From Bradysia coprophila (taxonomy: Eukaryota > Arthropoda > Insecta > Diptera > Sciaridae), in NCBI RefSeq assembly GCF_014529535.1, contig NW_023503307.1, forward strand, positions 923,739 through 987,738: a DNA stretch of 64,000 nt, in the 5' to 3' direction. Of this stretch, positions 30,261 through 42,888 are shown piece by piece. The position numbers and the translations under genes were made by a program. Positions within the stretch are counted from its first letter, which is position 1. Each line of letters starts with the position of its first letter. The notes under the pieces are model-generated. The model did no database searches. It was not told the DNA's origin and was given only the letters and a program-made list of their open reading frames with translations.

Positions 30261-33200
30261 GAAAATTATGTAGCTGATGCGTCAGTGGATTTTAAAACAG
30301 AATTTTAAGCGCAAAATGCTATAATATCTTTTGGTTCTTCATTTATACTTTGGATGTAGTGCAGTCCTGATCGGCGAGAGATTATTCGATCGAAACCATA
30401 GACTCAATTGTTATAAAAGCACAATAAGCAATCATACTGTGTGTAATACTCCATAGAAGTACTTCACAGAATTCAGGTTTTTAATAAATTAGTGGATAAA
30501 GAAACGAATCGAAACATATTGCGAGTAAAGTGCACTCAAAGCTCCGATAGTTATTGTCATCACTTTGCACTTTCCGTTTTTGCACACTTTGTTTTCAATT
30601 TCATGAAAAACGTTCAATGGTTGCTGTTTTTTCTATATTGTCATTATTGTCCAGTCTCTTCAGTTGAACTGAGTTCAATGCGACGACTATTCGAACTTCC
30701 GATACTCTGCAGATGGCGTCAATTTCCTATGAAAAAGCAACGATCACGAGTTGTCATCTGATTTTTCTCTCATTTTTCCATATATATTTTTGACTTATCG
30801 TGATTTTTGCTAATAGAGTTTCCATTTTACACCAATATTGTCACATTTATCATTCGGTCAAAAAACTCTCTTGCCGCAGAATTGCAATCTACATCCCGAA
30901 CACATTTTATGCACTAGCTGAGATGTGTCTTCATCTTTATAATATTTTTTGTTGATAGCTTTAGCATCGGTTTTTATTCAATTGCACTGTAGTCGGAATG
31001 GCCAAGGTCCGCTGTAGTTTTTCTTTAAACTGACCTCTATATGCTCTATATAAAGATGGGAAAAAATTTCCAATTGTTCAATTTTGTCTCTGGTAAATTT
31101 AGCTGGGCCCTCATTACGCTCAAAATATTTTAACAGAAATTCGTGCAATGTTATGCAACTCTACGTGTATAGCTCAAATAATATTTCATTTCGTCATTAA
31201 CCATAACAGAAAGTAAATCGACTTTTTGGTAACTGTTTTGAGGAATGGATTTTCTTTAGCTCTTAGCATACGAACTCTATTTTTATCATCTTTAAAATCG
31301 GATTAATTCAACCGAAAATGTCAAATTATTATTCGCACTTTGTCGATTCAACAAAGTTCGAATGTCTTCCATGTTGGAGTGCCAAATTCAGTTCTCTATA
31401 TTTGAAATATGGAATGGTCTATCTGGACGGCCATTTTCGCATCTAGTTCTATTCGATTAACGATCACTTTTTGATTGGCGTTTTCATCAATTTATTTTTC
31501 AGTATACGTAGGATGGCCTATTTTGAAAGATTTTCGATTTTTTTAGAATTAAAGAAACAAAGGTACATGGTAGACCGTAATATGCATATAATTATACTCG
31601 AATCATGTGTGTATATATGATGCTATTATCATGGATACGATACTTCGACCAGTCCCATCCATCTAAGCTATAGAAAAGCTATAAAATGTGACAACTGGTC
31701 ATCCTCATCATGGTATTCTGATAATTTAGAATTTCATTTCTCTATAGTTGCTTCGAGAATTGAATATCTGATCCCACAATGCTCAACAGCTCAAAGCGTT
31801 CGGTGTCCCCCTTCTTCAAAGTATATATTTTGCGTTAGTCATTTGATTGTTTATTTTCCGTATTATGTAACTTGTCACTATGTTATTCAAATCAATCTTC
31901 ATCATCGTCACCACAAACATTTAAAACAATGTCTACCTGAAAATATTTATCAGCTTTCAATAAACGAAAGTTGATGGAATGTTCGTTCAATCAACATTAA
32001 ATCGATGAAGGGGCTAAATTAGAATTTATAGTAATCGGGTATAACTGGAGAGATATATGAAGCTGCAATCAATTTATGACTAATTTCGTTTTGTCTTATC
32101 TCTCGATCAATTTGCATTTTAAAACAAACAATGAAGAAAATACATTACCAACTCCTAACGTTTATAGTAGTAAATAACGTATGTACTTTTTAGATTTAGA
32201 TATTATTGTGTAGACACAACAAAAAAGAAGGAAAAAAATCATAGAAATTAATACATCGCCGATCATTTTTTTCGTTTTTCGTTTTGTATTCTTTTAAACT
32301 ATTTTCTATTTTCTACTACTACATTCCCTAATCTCATCAACAGAGAAAAATACTTTCCATTAATGATTTCTTTATAATTTAGTTGTCGCCATAGATCTAC
32401 ACTCTAAACGATTCATGGTTGGCGCATTATCGTTATCTGATTTCCCATTGAATAATTATTAAGTACGAAAACGGGACATGTCACTTTAGCGAGTTATAAG
32501 AAAAATAAAATTTGATTAAATTAGGTCCACTTTAAAAGACTGAATATGTCTATAAAAGAATTTTTTTTAGTAGTTTAAAACAAAAAGGAAATTCGTCAGC
32601 CTTATAAGGCTAAGCTTAGCCTATTGGAAGCGGACCTAAGTCAATGAAATTTAATTTTTCAACGCGAATCTGATTCTGCATTTAACTTGTGGGTTACTTT
32701 CACGATGTAAGTTTCATCGTCAGCGCCACCGTCTGCCTCTCGAGAGTATAGGTCTATGGTTGTCATTTTTCATACTTAACACTTTACCAATATACTTAAA
32801 AATGTGTACACCATTTTTCGAAGATGGTGAATATCCTCCAACTAAATTTAGTTAAAACAAAGTCAAGTCGACAAGCAATTAATTTTTTTTTTTTGTAAAC
32901 TTTTTCGAAAAAAAACGTCGTTTTTGTATGCAAAGTATTTAATTAATTTTATCAAATATAAATTTAAAGAATCCAATTTTACTTATTGAGACACAAAAAA
33001 AGTAAGAAATGAAAGAAAAAACACAATGGTATTGATGAGTTGTCCGTTTATTTATTAAAATTTTACTTTTGCAATTTGTTTGAAACTAAAATTTTATGTA
33101 TGTGATTATATCTAGGCAATTTAATAAATTAAATTTACAAACGGTCTTGCGTTCACCATTTTTTTTTTATCCGGTACATGGCTGTTGAATATGTTCATTT

Positions 33201-33495
33201 GAAATTGTACACAAGCATGTCAATTTTGTTGGAAATTCGAAAACATCTACAAGAACCAAAAGAACTCTGAGCTAAAGCCACGAGCCGAATTTATATTATC
33301 TGGCGTTTGTTCCAGCAGAGCGTGTGTGTACATCGTTGTACTGACCGCATACATGCATTGTACATGTTTGTTCCGACCTTCGTTAACAAAAGGTAACCGT
33401 CGTTACAACAATTTTACAAAAAAAAAAAAAAAAAAAAAAATGACAAAAGACCCCACAACCCAACATGTTTTCGTGAAACCAATGTCCCAGAATTT
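30261..33495. other. gene-poor interval
   Basis: No recognised gene on either strand. The 89-codon frame at 30492-30761 has no family features. A run of about 23 A residues lies at 33418-33440. Confidence 0.5.
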
Positions 33496-33502
33496 CACAA
33501 AG

Positions 33503-33718
33503 CAGTGACACACAAAAGTGACACATCGGCTTCAGCTGTTTTTCGGATGGTCCAATCACTCAGACGAATCTGTTCATATTATCATCAGACCCATCATGAG
33601 GTTTAACTCGTGATATTTCACCTCTATAAACAAATATAGGAACTTTTCTTTATATGAGTGGACCAGGTGAAAAACAGTTGATACGTATTCATTTCTAAAA
33701 TTCACTGACGTCTACGGT
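33503..33718. mobile_element. MITE copy with CAGCTGTTTTTC inner repeats
   Basis: The left half contains GGCTTCAGCTGTTTTTCGGA and the right half its inverted counterpart (GTGGACCAGGTGAAAAACAG). The right end CACTGACGTCTACGGTA matches the right end of the element at 41433-41949 (CACTGACGTAGACTGTA). Member of the same family as 14495-14710, more decayed. Confidence 0.5.
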
Positions 33719-33719
33719 A

Positions 33720-33907
33720 CAGCTGACTTTGAAATTAGTCGCTCATTTCGTTTCAGCTGTTTTTCAGCTGGTCATAAAAACACTTATACAAGGGTACTTA
33801 GACTTGTTTATGCGAGTGAATTCGTGTAAGGATGTGAAAGCAGTTTTATTTGTATGAGTGGACCAGCTGAAAAACAGCTGAAAAGAAGTGAATCACTTAG
33901 TTCAGTC
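33720..33907. mobile_element. second, adjacent MITE copy of the CAGCTG family
   Basis: Left end CAGCTGACTTTGAAATTAG resembles the 14495 element (CAGTCGGCGACTTTGAAG). Inner blocks TTTCAGCTGTTTTTCAGCTG and, inverted, CAGCTGAAAAACAGCTGAA are exact complements. It abuts the copy ending at 33718. Confidence 0.6.
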
Positions 33908-34096
33908 GACGGTTTTATTTTTTGATAAAACTTCTTTGGATTTAACTATCAAAAGTTACGACCCTGGGCTTCAATTCTCATACGTTCGTAACTTTTACAA
34001 TTCGGAACTTGATGGGATTGTATACACGCAACTGTCAAGTTACGAATATTTGGAGTTACGAAAACATGGAAGTGTCGCCCTGAGTATTCCATAAAG

Positions 34097-34160
34097 CTTC
34101 AGTCAAATTTCATCTTAAGTTTGCTTCAGCTGATTTTCATCTGGGTCACTCATACAACAC
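34097..34160. repeat. half-copy of the CAGCTG MITE family
   Basis: Contains GTTTGCTTCAGCTGATTTTC and a following GTCACTCATACAA, as in the left half of the 41433-41949 element. It stops where the retrotransposon begins, and no right half was found after the retrotransposon. Confidence 0.45.
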
Positions 34161-37100
34161 GCGTACACTCAAGATCAGATCAAATCATCGGATTAATAAG
34201 TCTCTTGTTACCAGAGACCTCATAGTTGCTGTTCGTGAACGTGACCGGCTGTTCCATCTGCACTGCCTACATCCTGATAACTCTCAGCTCGCTGAATTGT
34301 ACCGCAACAAGGCCAGTTATGTAAAGTCGACTAATGAGAAACTGAAATCCGAATTTTACACCAAAAAAATTGAAGATGCAGCTGGTAATGCCCGAAAGAC
34401 GTGGAAAGTGTACAAAGAAATTGTCTTTAATCAACACCAGCAGCAGCAGCAACAAGATCAAACCATCATGATAAATGGAGTCCCTACTTCCGATTCAATT
34501 GATTCCTGCAACACTGTTAACAATCACTTCTGTAGTGCGGGTGAACGTTTGGCAACCGACATTATCTCGATCCATGGATACGACGTCGATGATATTAACA
34601 ATCTATACCCTGAGCACTCCGGCAATAATTGGTCGTTCAAGGAAATCAATACCGAAACTGTAATGACCTCCATCAGCAAGCTACCCAACAAAAAATCAAC
34701 TGGTGTTGACAACGTTCCTATGAGCCTTATAAAAGCCACATCGAGCTCGATAGCACCGCTTATAGCAATCTGCTTTAACATTGCCATCTGGTCAACTGTG
34801 TACCCTTATGAGCTTTTGAAAGGTCGTCTGAAACTTATCCATAAGTCGGGAGACTTCGATATTGAAAATTTTCGTGGCCTTACGCTGCTTCCGGCATTAT
34901 CCAAAGTGTTTGAGCTCATACTGACAGATCAACTTACCAGCTATCTTGACAGCATTCATTTCTTCCGTGGCAGTCAGTTTGGATTTTTAAAAAACTCAAG
35001 CTGCATTGGAGCTGCACATCAACTGGTGGATTTCAATAAGGCGAATTTCCGGAAAGCACACGGCAATAAGAAGAAATATGTTGCTTGTATATTTGTCGAT
35101 TTAAAACGTGCATTCGACACCGTCGATCCGAAACGTCTTGAACGAAAGCTAGATTAGATTAGATTAGATTAGATGGGAGGGTGTAAGCCCAGCACCTAAG
35201 CCTCAGATGGGCCTGTTGTGCTATTGTACAAGTCTCTTGATCATATGGACTGTGATTTTACATCATATCTCTCCCGACTTAGATTGTTCACAAATCGACC
35301 GTGTGTTAACGTCCCATACGTTGTGAATTCTCCAAGCCGTGGGTGGTATGCGAATACCACAACCATCACTAATTGACCTGTACATTTTCCCAAAGATGGC
35401 GCTATCAACATTGTCATGTTGTAGCTCTTTCTACTATTGACATTATGTCGATATGGTTTCTTTTATGGAGAAAGCGAATGTTGGGTTTTTTGATATTTCC
35501 GACTTTGTTACGGTTACGGCTATTAGTTTTAGGTAATAGCAAGTGTCTAATCACCATAGGCCATGAGTTGCCTCTTCGTATAAATCGCCATGCCACCATG
35601 TGACTGAACTCGTTCTGGCGTTGCAGGTTGTAGCGTTTGAATGATTCGTATTTCGTCATATCCCTTGACATCCATACAACGTATCAATCAATAGATCTGT
35701 TAAACCTCGCGGTCATTTTGGAGTACAAGATAGTTTCTGTATCTTGGGATTGTACCACAGCAAATTTGTAAAAATTTGCTATGTGGTTTTGGGGTGTCAA
35801 ATGAGAACCCGAAGCGTTTGTACCTTACCTGCACTAAAATTGACTGCCAGATGCCATACGGCAATGTGTCATTTTCGTACATTAATCGAGCACGTAATTT
35901 AGCATTAGCTTCTGGTAGAGTCGATTGTTAATCCGTAAACCGACGCCACGAAGCACATGTTAAATAACAAAGGAAATAACACAATTGTTGATATCGCACA
36001 ATGAGGCGAGAACGACTTTATTGATCAAAGAGAAAATGACCTACGAGAACAACACTTTGACTTCGTTAATAAAACCTTTAAAATAATTTCACCATTTAAA
36101 CATTACAGCAAAATAAAAACACCAAAGCCGTAAAAGTTGGCACAGAAATTAGACAAAATCGAAAATGAATTCACACACAGCCACACAAAAGAAACACTTT
36201 TAGAGAGCAACGCATAAACACGTCCGTTCTCTGTGACTGCCGTTGTCCAACTGAACGAAAGCTATGTCGCATTGGCCTTTCTCAACGTGCGTCCCGACTT
36301 TGTCTTAGTTATCTCCATAACCGGCAAACTGCAACCACCATCGGAAACAAAACAAGCATCTTTAAGCGCATTCTTGTTGGCGTGGCTCAAGGTTCGATAA
36401 TCGGTCCTCTGATGTTTATTATTTACATGAATGACGTACTGCAGCTCGATTTTCTTGGGAAAATATTGCTCTACGCGGACGACACAGTTCTTTACTATGC
36501 TGCTGATTCTCCAGTCGCTCTTGAACAGATGATGCAACACGACATGAGGTCGCTTTATAAATGGCTAAATCTGAATATCCTAACTTTGAATGCCCGAAAA
36601 ACATGCTATATGACGTTTGGCCGAGCGAAAACTCTCCCCGATTTCAACATCAAAATTGACAACGTTAGCATTGAGAGAGTTCGCAAGTACCGATATCTTG
36701 GACTTATTCTGGATGAGAATCTTACGTTCGATCAACATGTGGACCACGTCAAAAAGATGATTCGGCCATTTATACCACTCATGTGGCGCAGTGGTAAATA
36801 TATCCCAACTGAAAAGAGGAAGCAACTGTACCATGCCTATGTCCAAAGTCACCTGATTTATATGCTCCCCATATATAGTCTTGGCAACAAAACGAAGTTG
36901 GACGAGTTGCAAACGCTACAGAACAAATGTGTAAAAGCTGTCTTCTAGCTGCCGCGAAGGACTTCGACCACTTTCTTATTTAGTTCAACGCTACTTCCTG
37001 TCCATCATCTCGCCACTGTTGAAAGAGTTGTCCACTTGCATCGGATGGTAAAATCGATCACCAAACATGGATTTGAGATTCGACTGAACCGGGACATTCA

Positions 37101-37410
37101 CTCTCGGGGACTGAGACGCCTGAGCCACGTACAGATTTCTGATAAGCAACCATCGCTAAGGCAGTCTATCAGTGAATATAACCGGCTTAGCTCTGATATC
37201 CGCCAATTGACCTGCATCGAGTCGTTCAAAGCCAAAGTGAAACTCAAGGTTATGAGAGAAAGTGAGGACTATTGTGCAATTTCCCCTTTTGTTTTTATAA
37301 ATTAATGGAACTGGTTAAGTGATGATGAACTGTGATGTGATTGTAATACGTCTGTGATATTGTTCCTTTAAGGACTGACTTGGCTTAATTTAATTTAATT
37401 TAATTTTCTT
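34145..37410 (+). mobile_element. 5'-truncated non-LTR retrotransposon with broken reverse transcriptase
   Basis: One plus-strand frame covers about 34150-35151 and 36252-37305 once the insertion 35152-36251 is set aside. Visible features: a linker with a Gln run, KKSTGVDNVP, FRGLTLLPALSKVFE, the motif A segment VDLKRAFDTVD (about 35095-35128), GVAQGSIIGPLMF, and catalytic YADD at 36472-36483. The C-terminal region ends LKVMRESEDYCAISPFVFIN at 37305. A TAG stop at 36946-36948 interrupts the same frame just after NKCVKAVF, and the frame continues unchanged behind it. The endonuclease half is absent. The 3' end carries TTTAA repeats (37387-37405), a typical non-LTR tail. The clade (Jockey/I-like) is not resolved. 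The copy is dead. Confidence 0.88.
35152..36251 (-). mobile_element. 1.1-kb retroposon inserted into the reverse transcriptase, 13-bp TSD
   Basis: Flanked by identical 13-bp repeats TGAACGAAAGCTA at 35139-35151 and 36252-36264; joining across them restores the host frame. The left end is a tandem GATTA run (35152-35173), which read on the minus strand is a TAATC-type 3' tail, so the element lies in minus orientation with its 5' end near 36251. Short minus-strand frames at 35414-35671 and 35700-35882 are more codon-like than average but match nothing I recognise. It is probably a non-autonomous or defective non-LTR copy. Confidence 0.85.
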
Positions 37411-38326
37411 GACTCAAACAGTTTTATTTGTTTGTTTTGCTCTTAATGTATGTACAAATTTTCTATTCGTTTTATTTATGACGATGAATTATTCTGAAAT
37501 TTGTTTATAATAATTGTATTCCACACAGTGTGATATTCAAGGAATGATAAAATAAATGTTTCAAAAAAAAAAAAAAAATACAAATAAAACTGGTTATCCA
37601 GATTTAATTTGACTGCTATCTCCTGTAGAGGAAAATGGGTCCTACTTCTGATCGAGATATTTATGTACGTGGTTCTTTGTTTGGGTGTTTTCGCCTGGAA
37701 AAATAATGCTTGACCGATTCTTTTTGCAGCTGTGTAGGGGATTGGATAATTATTTTCCTGAAGATTTTGGTGCACTACATAGACTTGGCTGTAGGAAAAT
37801 TGTCATTCTGCAAGTTTTGAGCGAGTCGTCGACTTTTGAGGTGGCATTTTCAATGCTGCTATCACAGTCACAAAATTAAATGTAGCATACTCCTGGTTCT
37901 TCAATTATACTCAGGTTTACGCAACTAGCCTTTGTTTTCTAGTGCGACACCAACGCGACGACTATGATACCATCCAGAATACTGATGGGTCTCCCATCAT
38001 TTTAAATCAAAGTCAAAGTAATAATTAACAATTGTGATTAATATATTTAGGTCTTAATCTTAAAGCTAATACTTGAGTTAAGTTCTAACACATAACAAAC
38101 GAAAAAGAAAATTGTGTAGCCGAAAATTTGTCTTTCGTTTTTCATAGCCCATGAAATGTTCCAGAAAACGAAAATTCGAAAAGCAAATTATCTAATACTC
38201 TTAGAATTGGGGGATTAAAATTCAAAAAAGAAATGAAAATAATTAATGCAAATTGTGCGATATCGATAAGAATATGCGTAACGGTGTAACTTTACGCATA
38301 TTTATAGATCTCACAGCAATCGTAGC
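37411..38326. other. interval between retrotransposon and glutamine synthetase 3' end
   Basis: AT-rich; should contain the 3' UTR of the minus-strand glutamine synthetase gene at its right side. A poly-A run occurs at about 37563-37578. No gene recognised. Confidence 0.5.
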
Positions 38327-40009
38327 CTATTGATCGAGACAAATGGTTCTGAGTATAGCTTCGATAACACTGTACGGATCACAGTTGGACGCCGGACGTC
38401 GATCCTCAAAGTATCCACATCCCTCATCTGAAACACCACGTGGAATTCGAATACTAGCGCCACGGTGTGCAACACCTTAGGGATGGAAAAATGGAAAGAA
38501 ATTAACCAAAAATTGTGATCTAAACATCCAAACGATCCGACATACCTGAGCTGAAATCATGGATTGAACTTGTCTCGTGCTTGCCAGTTAAACGACGAGC
38601 ATTGTCCTTACCCTCATGCGGATCATAAGCATGGATATGACGTAAATGATGTTTAGATAGCTTGTCAATTGCTGTTTGAATGGCACTGAACAAACTGATT
38701 TGTCAGATATTTTTCAACATAGAACTGAATTTTAGAACTTACGTTATACCACCTGGTTGTCGCATTATTTTTGTTGAGACATTCGTGTGAGCCCCAGCTC
38801 CGTTCCAATCACCTGCACGAGGTAAATGAGATAAGGTTCCGTAAGTAATTGAATTAACAATGCGGATGGCTATGAGGGACCATTCATAAATGACGAGACT
38901 TATTAGAAAAGACATTCCACTCCCTCTTGTTCTAAGTTATTTATGAACGGCCCCAAACAAATCAAATTGCAAATGGAACTTACCAGTCATTGGTTTTGGA
39001 TCAAGAGTTGCAACAATCTACAAATATTAAACTAGGTTTAACAACAAACCGAGACATTCAGAACACTACATTACTTACGCCGAACTCTTCCGAAATTCTG
39101 TGTAGTAAATATCTTGACATCCAAATGTCATCAGCAATGGAAATGCCAAGGCATGGTCCAACTTGGTACTCCCATTGTGCTGGCATTACTTCAGCATTTG
39201 TACCGCAGATTTTCACTCCTGCATACAGGCAAGCTCGGTAATGAGCTTCGACAATTTCTCGTCCGAATACCTTGTTAGCACCAACGCCGCAATAATAGGG
39301 GCCTAAAATTGATTCATTTTTAATTCAAAAATAATTCTTCCATTTTGTCTAATAATAGACCTACCTTGTGGGCCAGGGAAGCCCATTTTCGGCCAGCCGA
39401 ATGGTCTATCATCCATATCAAGTAAAGTGTATTCCTATGATGGACAAAGCGGTTATTTACTTGGAACAGTATTTTCTAACATCTCGGGGAAGTCATTCCA
39501 ACGAAAGTCATTGCATAAAGCTACCTGTTCAATACCGAACCATGGCTCTTCCTTAATGCACTGGTTTACTACTTCTGCACACGATTGACGCTTATTGGTG
39601 TAAGTTGGTGTTCCATCGAACCTGTAGGTTTCGCAAAGAACTAAGATGTTATTTCCACGACGGAATGGGTCCTTGTATATTGCCACTGGATGTAAATAAA
39701 CATCAGAGTTCTTGCCATCAGCTTGATACGTTGAACTACCATCGTAATTCCAGATTGGAAGCTCTGTTAAATGATGGACAAATGGAAAAAAATTTCAAAT
39801 TTCCGAAAATCCGATAGACAAATTTTACCTTTTGGGCTTTGTGGTATGAATTCAATTGTTCGATCCTTGCATCTCAATCCTTCGCCTGTGCCGTCGATCC
39901 AAATGTACGTTGCTTGGATTTTGTTTTCGGGTTGCGGTAGGGTCATATACTTGTCCAAAATGGATTTGTTTATGGCGGCATTTGGTGATTGTTCAAGTGT
40001 TTTAGACAT
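38327..40009 (-). CDS. Gs2: glutamine synthetase (class II, cytosolic type), 8 coding exons
   Basis: Condenses glutamate and ammonia to glutamine using ATP; metazoan class II enzyme. Coding exons on the minus strand: 40009-39829, 39763-39525, 39434-39365, 39302-39079, 39017-38984, 38812-38743, 38685-38546 and 38475-38327. They total 1107 nt and give 368 aa, the normal length, with all junctions in frame. Signatures in order: [12 protein letters not shown] and WNYDGSST in the beta-grasp domain, [82 protein letters not shown] and RGASIRIPR near the C-terminus. The ATG sits directly after a splice acceptor, so a 5' untranslated exon lies upstream. The start [10 protein letters not shown] and the length fit the cytosolic Gs2 form; no mitochondrial presequence is visible in this exon, though an alternative first exon could add one. 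Confidence 0.97.
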
Positions 40010-41432
40010 CTGCAACGGTAATTATGCAACCGGTGATCAGAATCATTTAATTGAACGTTGAAGTGTAATAGGACTCAGTTGATCATGTTTTGTGGATTAG
40101 TAGATTCTTAAATCTGTTAGTAGCAATAATCGGTTGCCTGCAAGTTCGTCTTCAACAGTATTGAATAGAGAATGAAGCAGGAATCGACATATATTCGGAT
40201 CTAACTAAACTTTCATGCATAAAATTCTATTGCAGTCAATTTGAAAAACGGTCAACGATTTGAATTCCGGTAAAGTCGTAGGTTCTTCAACAAGGCATCG
40301 ATCTCGATCACAAGTAAGTTGGTAAATTATTAATTTTAATGTTAAACTATACTGCGATTTAATTGGACGATATATCCATATAGACGTAGTATACGTATGA
40401 ATGTGTACCATGTACATTGTAAGGCATGTGATCAATTTTCATATTTTCCGCTCAATCTACTTGAATGTCGCTTTTGTTCAAGGTGAATCATATCTATTTA
40501 CAAAACAACTAATTCCAGTCACATCATCGAAACAATTTCTATTCGTTCTCGTGAAAACGTATCCCCCATAAAGACCGAATTAATTTTTTTTTTCAATTCG
40601 TCTAACCACATAGTAAAGTGACCCGTGCGTGTATGTGTGTAATAATAACATGGTGTAAAGTAATTAACATTTCAATGGCACATTAAATGCATTAAAAGTT
40701 AATAACATTTTTATTGAACAAATTGTGCATCATAACAATACCGCTCTGATGGTTAGTTAATAGCAATAAACTGTAAGGAAAAATTTAAGCAGGAAGTGTC
40801 GTTGTAAAACTGTTAAATTAACCTTTCGCAAGTATAGTAAGTATCAAATATGTAAAGTTCTCAGTATTCCTAATATCCAATGTCCAAAATCTTATACTTC
40901 ACTGCCAGTGTCAAGCAATTACCTCTTGCTATATCATCAAACCACCAAAGAGTGGCTAATACTAAGCAAAGACATTTTCACGAGTACATCAATCAACTGA
41001 AAGGGTGATAAATCATTTCAAAGCAATATCCTTTGAGTTAAAAGTACATCTGAGTTAGTATCGGTTTAAGTTTAAAATAATCAACTGGATGGCATTTTGT
41101 GAATCATTTTTTTCTGAACAAAAAACAGTGTAAGACACAATTCATTCAAGCTCATTTAAGTTGATGTAATAATTACGGTCGTTCGTTTTATGATGCAGTA
41201 ATCTTTTTCTGAAAATTTACATTTAAAATTTAAATTCCTGCCGGGAAGTTTTAAGTTAGAAACGTAGGAAAAACAATATTTCCAATCACAAATATTACAC
41301 ACAGATAAATCTTGCGAAAATTTCGATTCGATGAAGTCAGGCTTGAATACACAAAGAAACTTATTTGCAGAGAAGTTTGTGTTTATCAGAGTGAATTAAA
41401 AACTTGATTCCAGGAAAAAAATTATTTTCATA
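40010..41432. other. upstream region of glutamine synthetase, no further gene seen
   Basis: Should hold the 5' UTR exon and promoter of the minus-strand glutamine synthetase gene; I could not place either with confidence. An isolated AACCTTTCGCAAG at 40822 resembles the end of the small MITE family at 26828. Confidence 0.4.
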
Positions 41433-41949
41433 CAGTGGACGGACAATGAAATTCGGGCTTGAATTTGCTTCAGCTGTTTTTCAGCTAAGTCCACATATAC
41501 AAGCGAAATCGATGATACTCGTTTATACGGGTAAAATTCGGGATATGAACAGTGAAAAACAGCTGAAATATTGACACAGAATTTTCTTTAAATTATAACT
41601 TTAACTGTAAAATTGCAAAAATTTGTGGTAATTGGATATTTTCCCCATTTGTAACCTTTTTTAATCTAAGTATTTTCAACGAAGTCACTATTCACTCACG
41701 CGTGCATTCGAAGCTAGTAACAAAGTGTAGCACAAAGAACTAGTGATCCTTTTTACAAAATGTATCACAAGCAGCTAGTGTAACGCATCAAGCTGCGGGT
41801 CCCTTTAACAAAATGTAATTCACCAAGCTAGCCGCTTTTACGAAATGTGATGTAACATTAGAAACTCAAATTCACCTTCAATTGTATGAGTGGATCAGCT
41901 GAAAAACAACTGCAGCAAATTCATGTCTAAATTTCACTGACGTAGACTG
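41433..41949. mobile_element. 517-bp MITE of the CAGCTG family with about 75-bp inverted ends
   Basis: Left end CAGTGGACGGACAATGAAAT and right end (reverse complement) CAGTCTACGTCAGTGAAATT continue as inverted repeats through GAATTTGCT.CAG and the TGTTTTTCAGCTNA.TCCAC block. No transposase frame. The best-preserved long member of the family. Confidence 0.65.
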
Positions 41950-42500
41950 TATCTAAAAGGGCGTATCGAATTTTGCGAATTTTAAGGTCCGCGATAGCCT
42001 GTGTGCGGAAAACGTAGATCATCGAAAACTTTGTCCGGGAATGTGATTGATGGATCCGAGGGAGCCCGGGAAGAAGTCCCCCAGGACGGCTTTAACTTTC
42101 CGATGGTCATAACTCGGAACGTTGAGAGTGTTCTTGAAAACAATGTTCTAGCGGAATGTAGAGCTTTGAAAACTCTACAAAACTACCGAAGAAACCGATG
42201 GTCCAAAAGGTGCCACTGCCGAGATTGCCTAACATCGAAAATCTGACCATATGGTTTTCGACCTATATTTCCTGAGAGACAAATGATTATGTTTAGTTTG
42301 TGGTATGAGGTGGTAGGGGAGGTCGAGCACTACCAGTTAACTAGACATGTTCCGGGCGGAAATTCACCTAAAACAACATTTTCACAATTTTTTAATGGAC
42401 TTTTTAAGAGTATCCACATCGCCCGCGAAGCCAGTGAAGACACTGTAACCGGTGCTGCTGAGTCTAGGACACCTTGGCCAGTAAGTATACATAATATTCC
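41950..42500 (+). other. GC-richer segment with unrecognised open frames
   Basis: Plus-strand frames 42001-42246 (81 codons) and 42283-42504 (73 codons) lie in a stretch noticeably richer in G+C than its surroundings. Blocks such as ARGEEVPQDG-like sequence and REASEDTVTGAAESRTPWPV look coding-like. They follow directly on the MITE at 41433-41949. No family was recognised; a transposon remnant is the likeliest origin. Confidence 0.3.
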
Positions 42501-42763
42501 ATGACAGTAGCTGAACTCTTTTACAAAATATTTGTGATTTCGATGTAGCACATTTTGTACTACAAAATCCGAATAAAGTGAAATTTGAAGTCGATTTCGT
42601 TGCAAGTACACATTTTTCGATATATTTACAAAAAATTGAAGTTCGTAGTATAGTGTTTCAATACATGTGCCAAGATTACAAGATTACAGTACCTATTGTA
42701 TTGGCTATTCGCAGGCGTGTCTAAATAATGATTTTATTGACTATTCCAGACGATTCCGATACA

Positions 42764-42888
42764 CACACAGAATTTTGAAAACCAACACATTTTCTGTTTC
42801 TGTGTTTTACATGCAAAATTCACACAAAAAATAAATAAATTACGAAACAGAAAATGTGTCGGTTTTCAAAATTCTGCGAGTGTAAGCT
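42764..42888. mobile_element. 125-bp hairpin MITE
   Basis: CAGAATTTTGAAAACCAACA with CATTTTCTGTTT at the left and the inverted copy AAACAGAAAATGTGTCGG with TTTTCAAAATTCTG at the right give about 33-bp terminal inverted repeats with few mismatches. No coding capacity. Confidence 0.65.
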
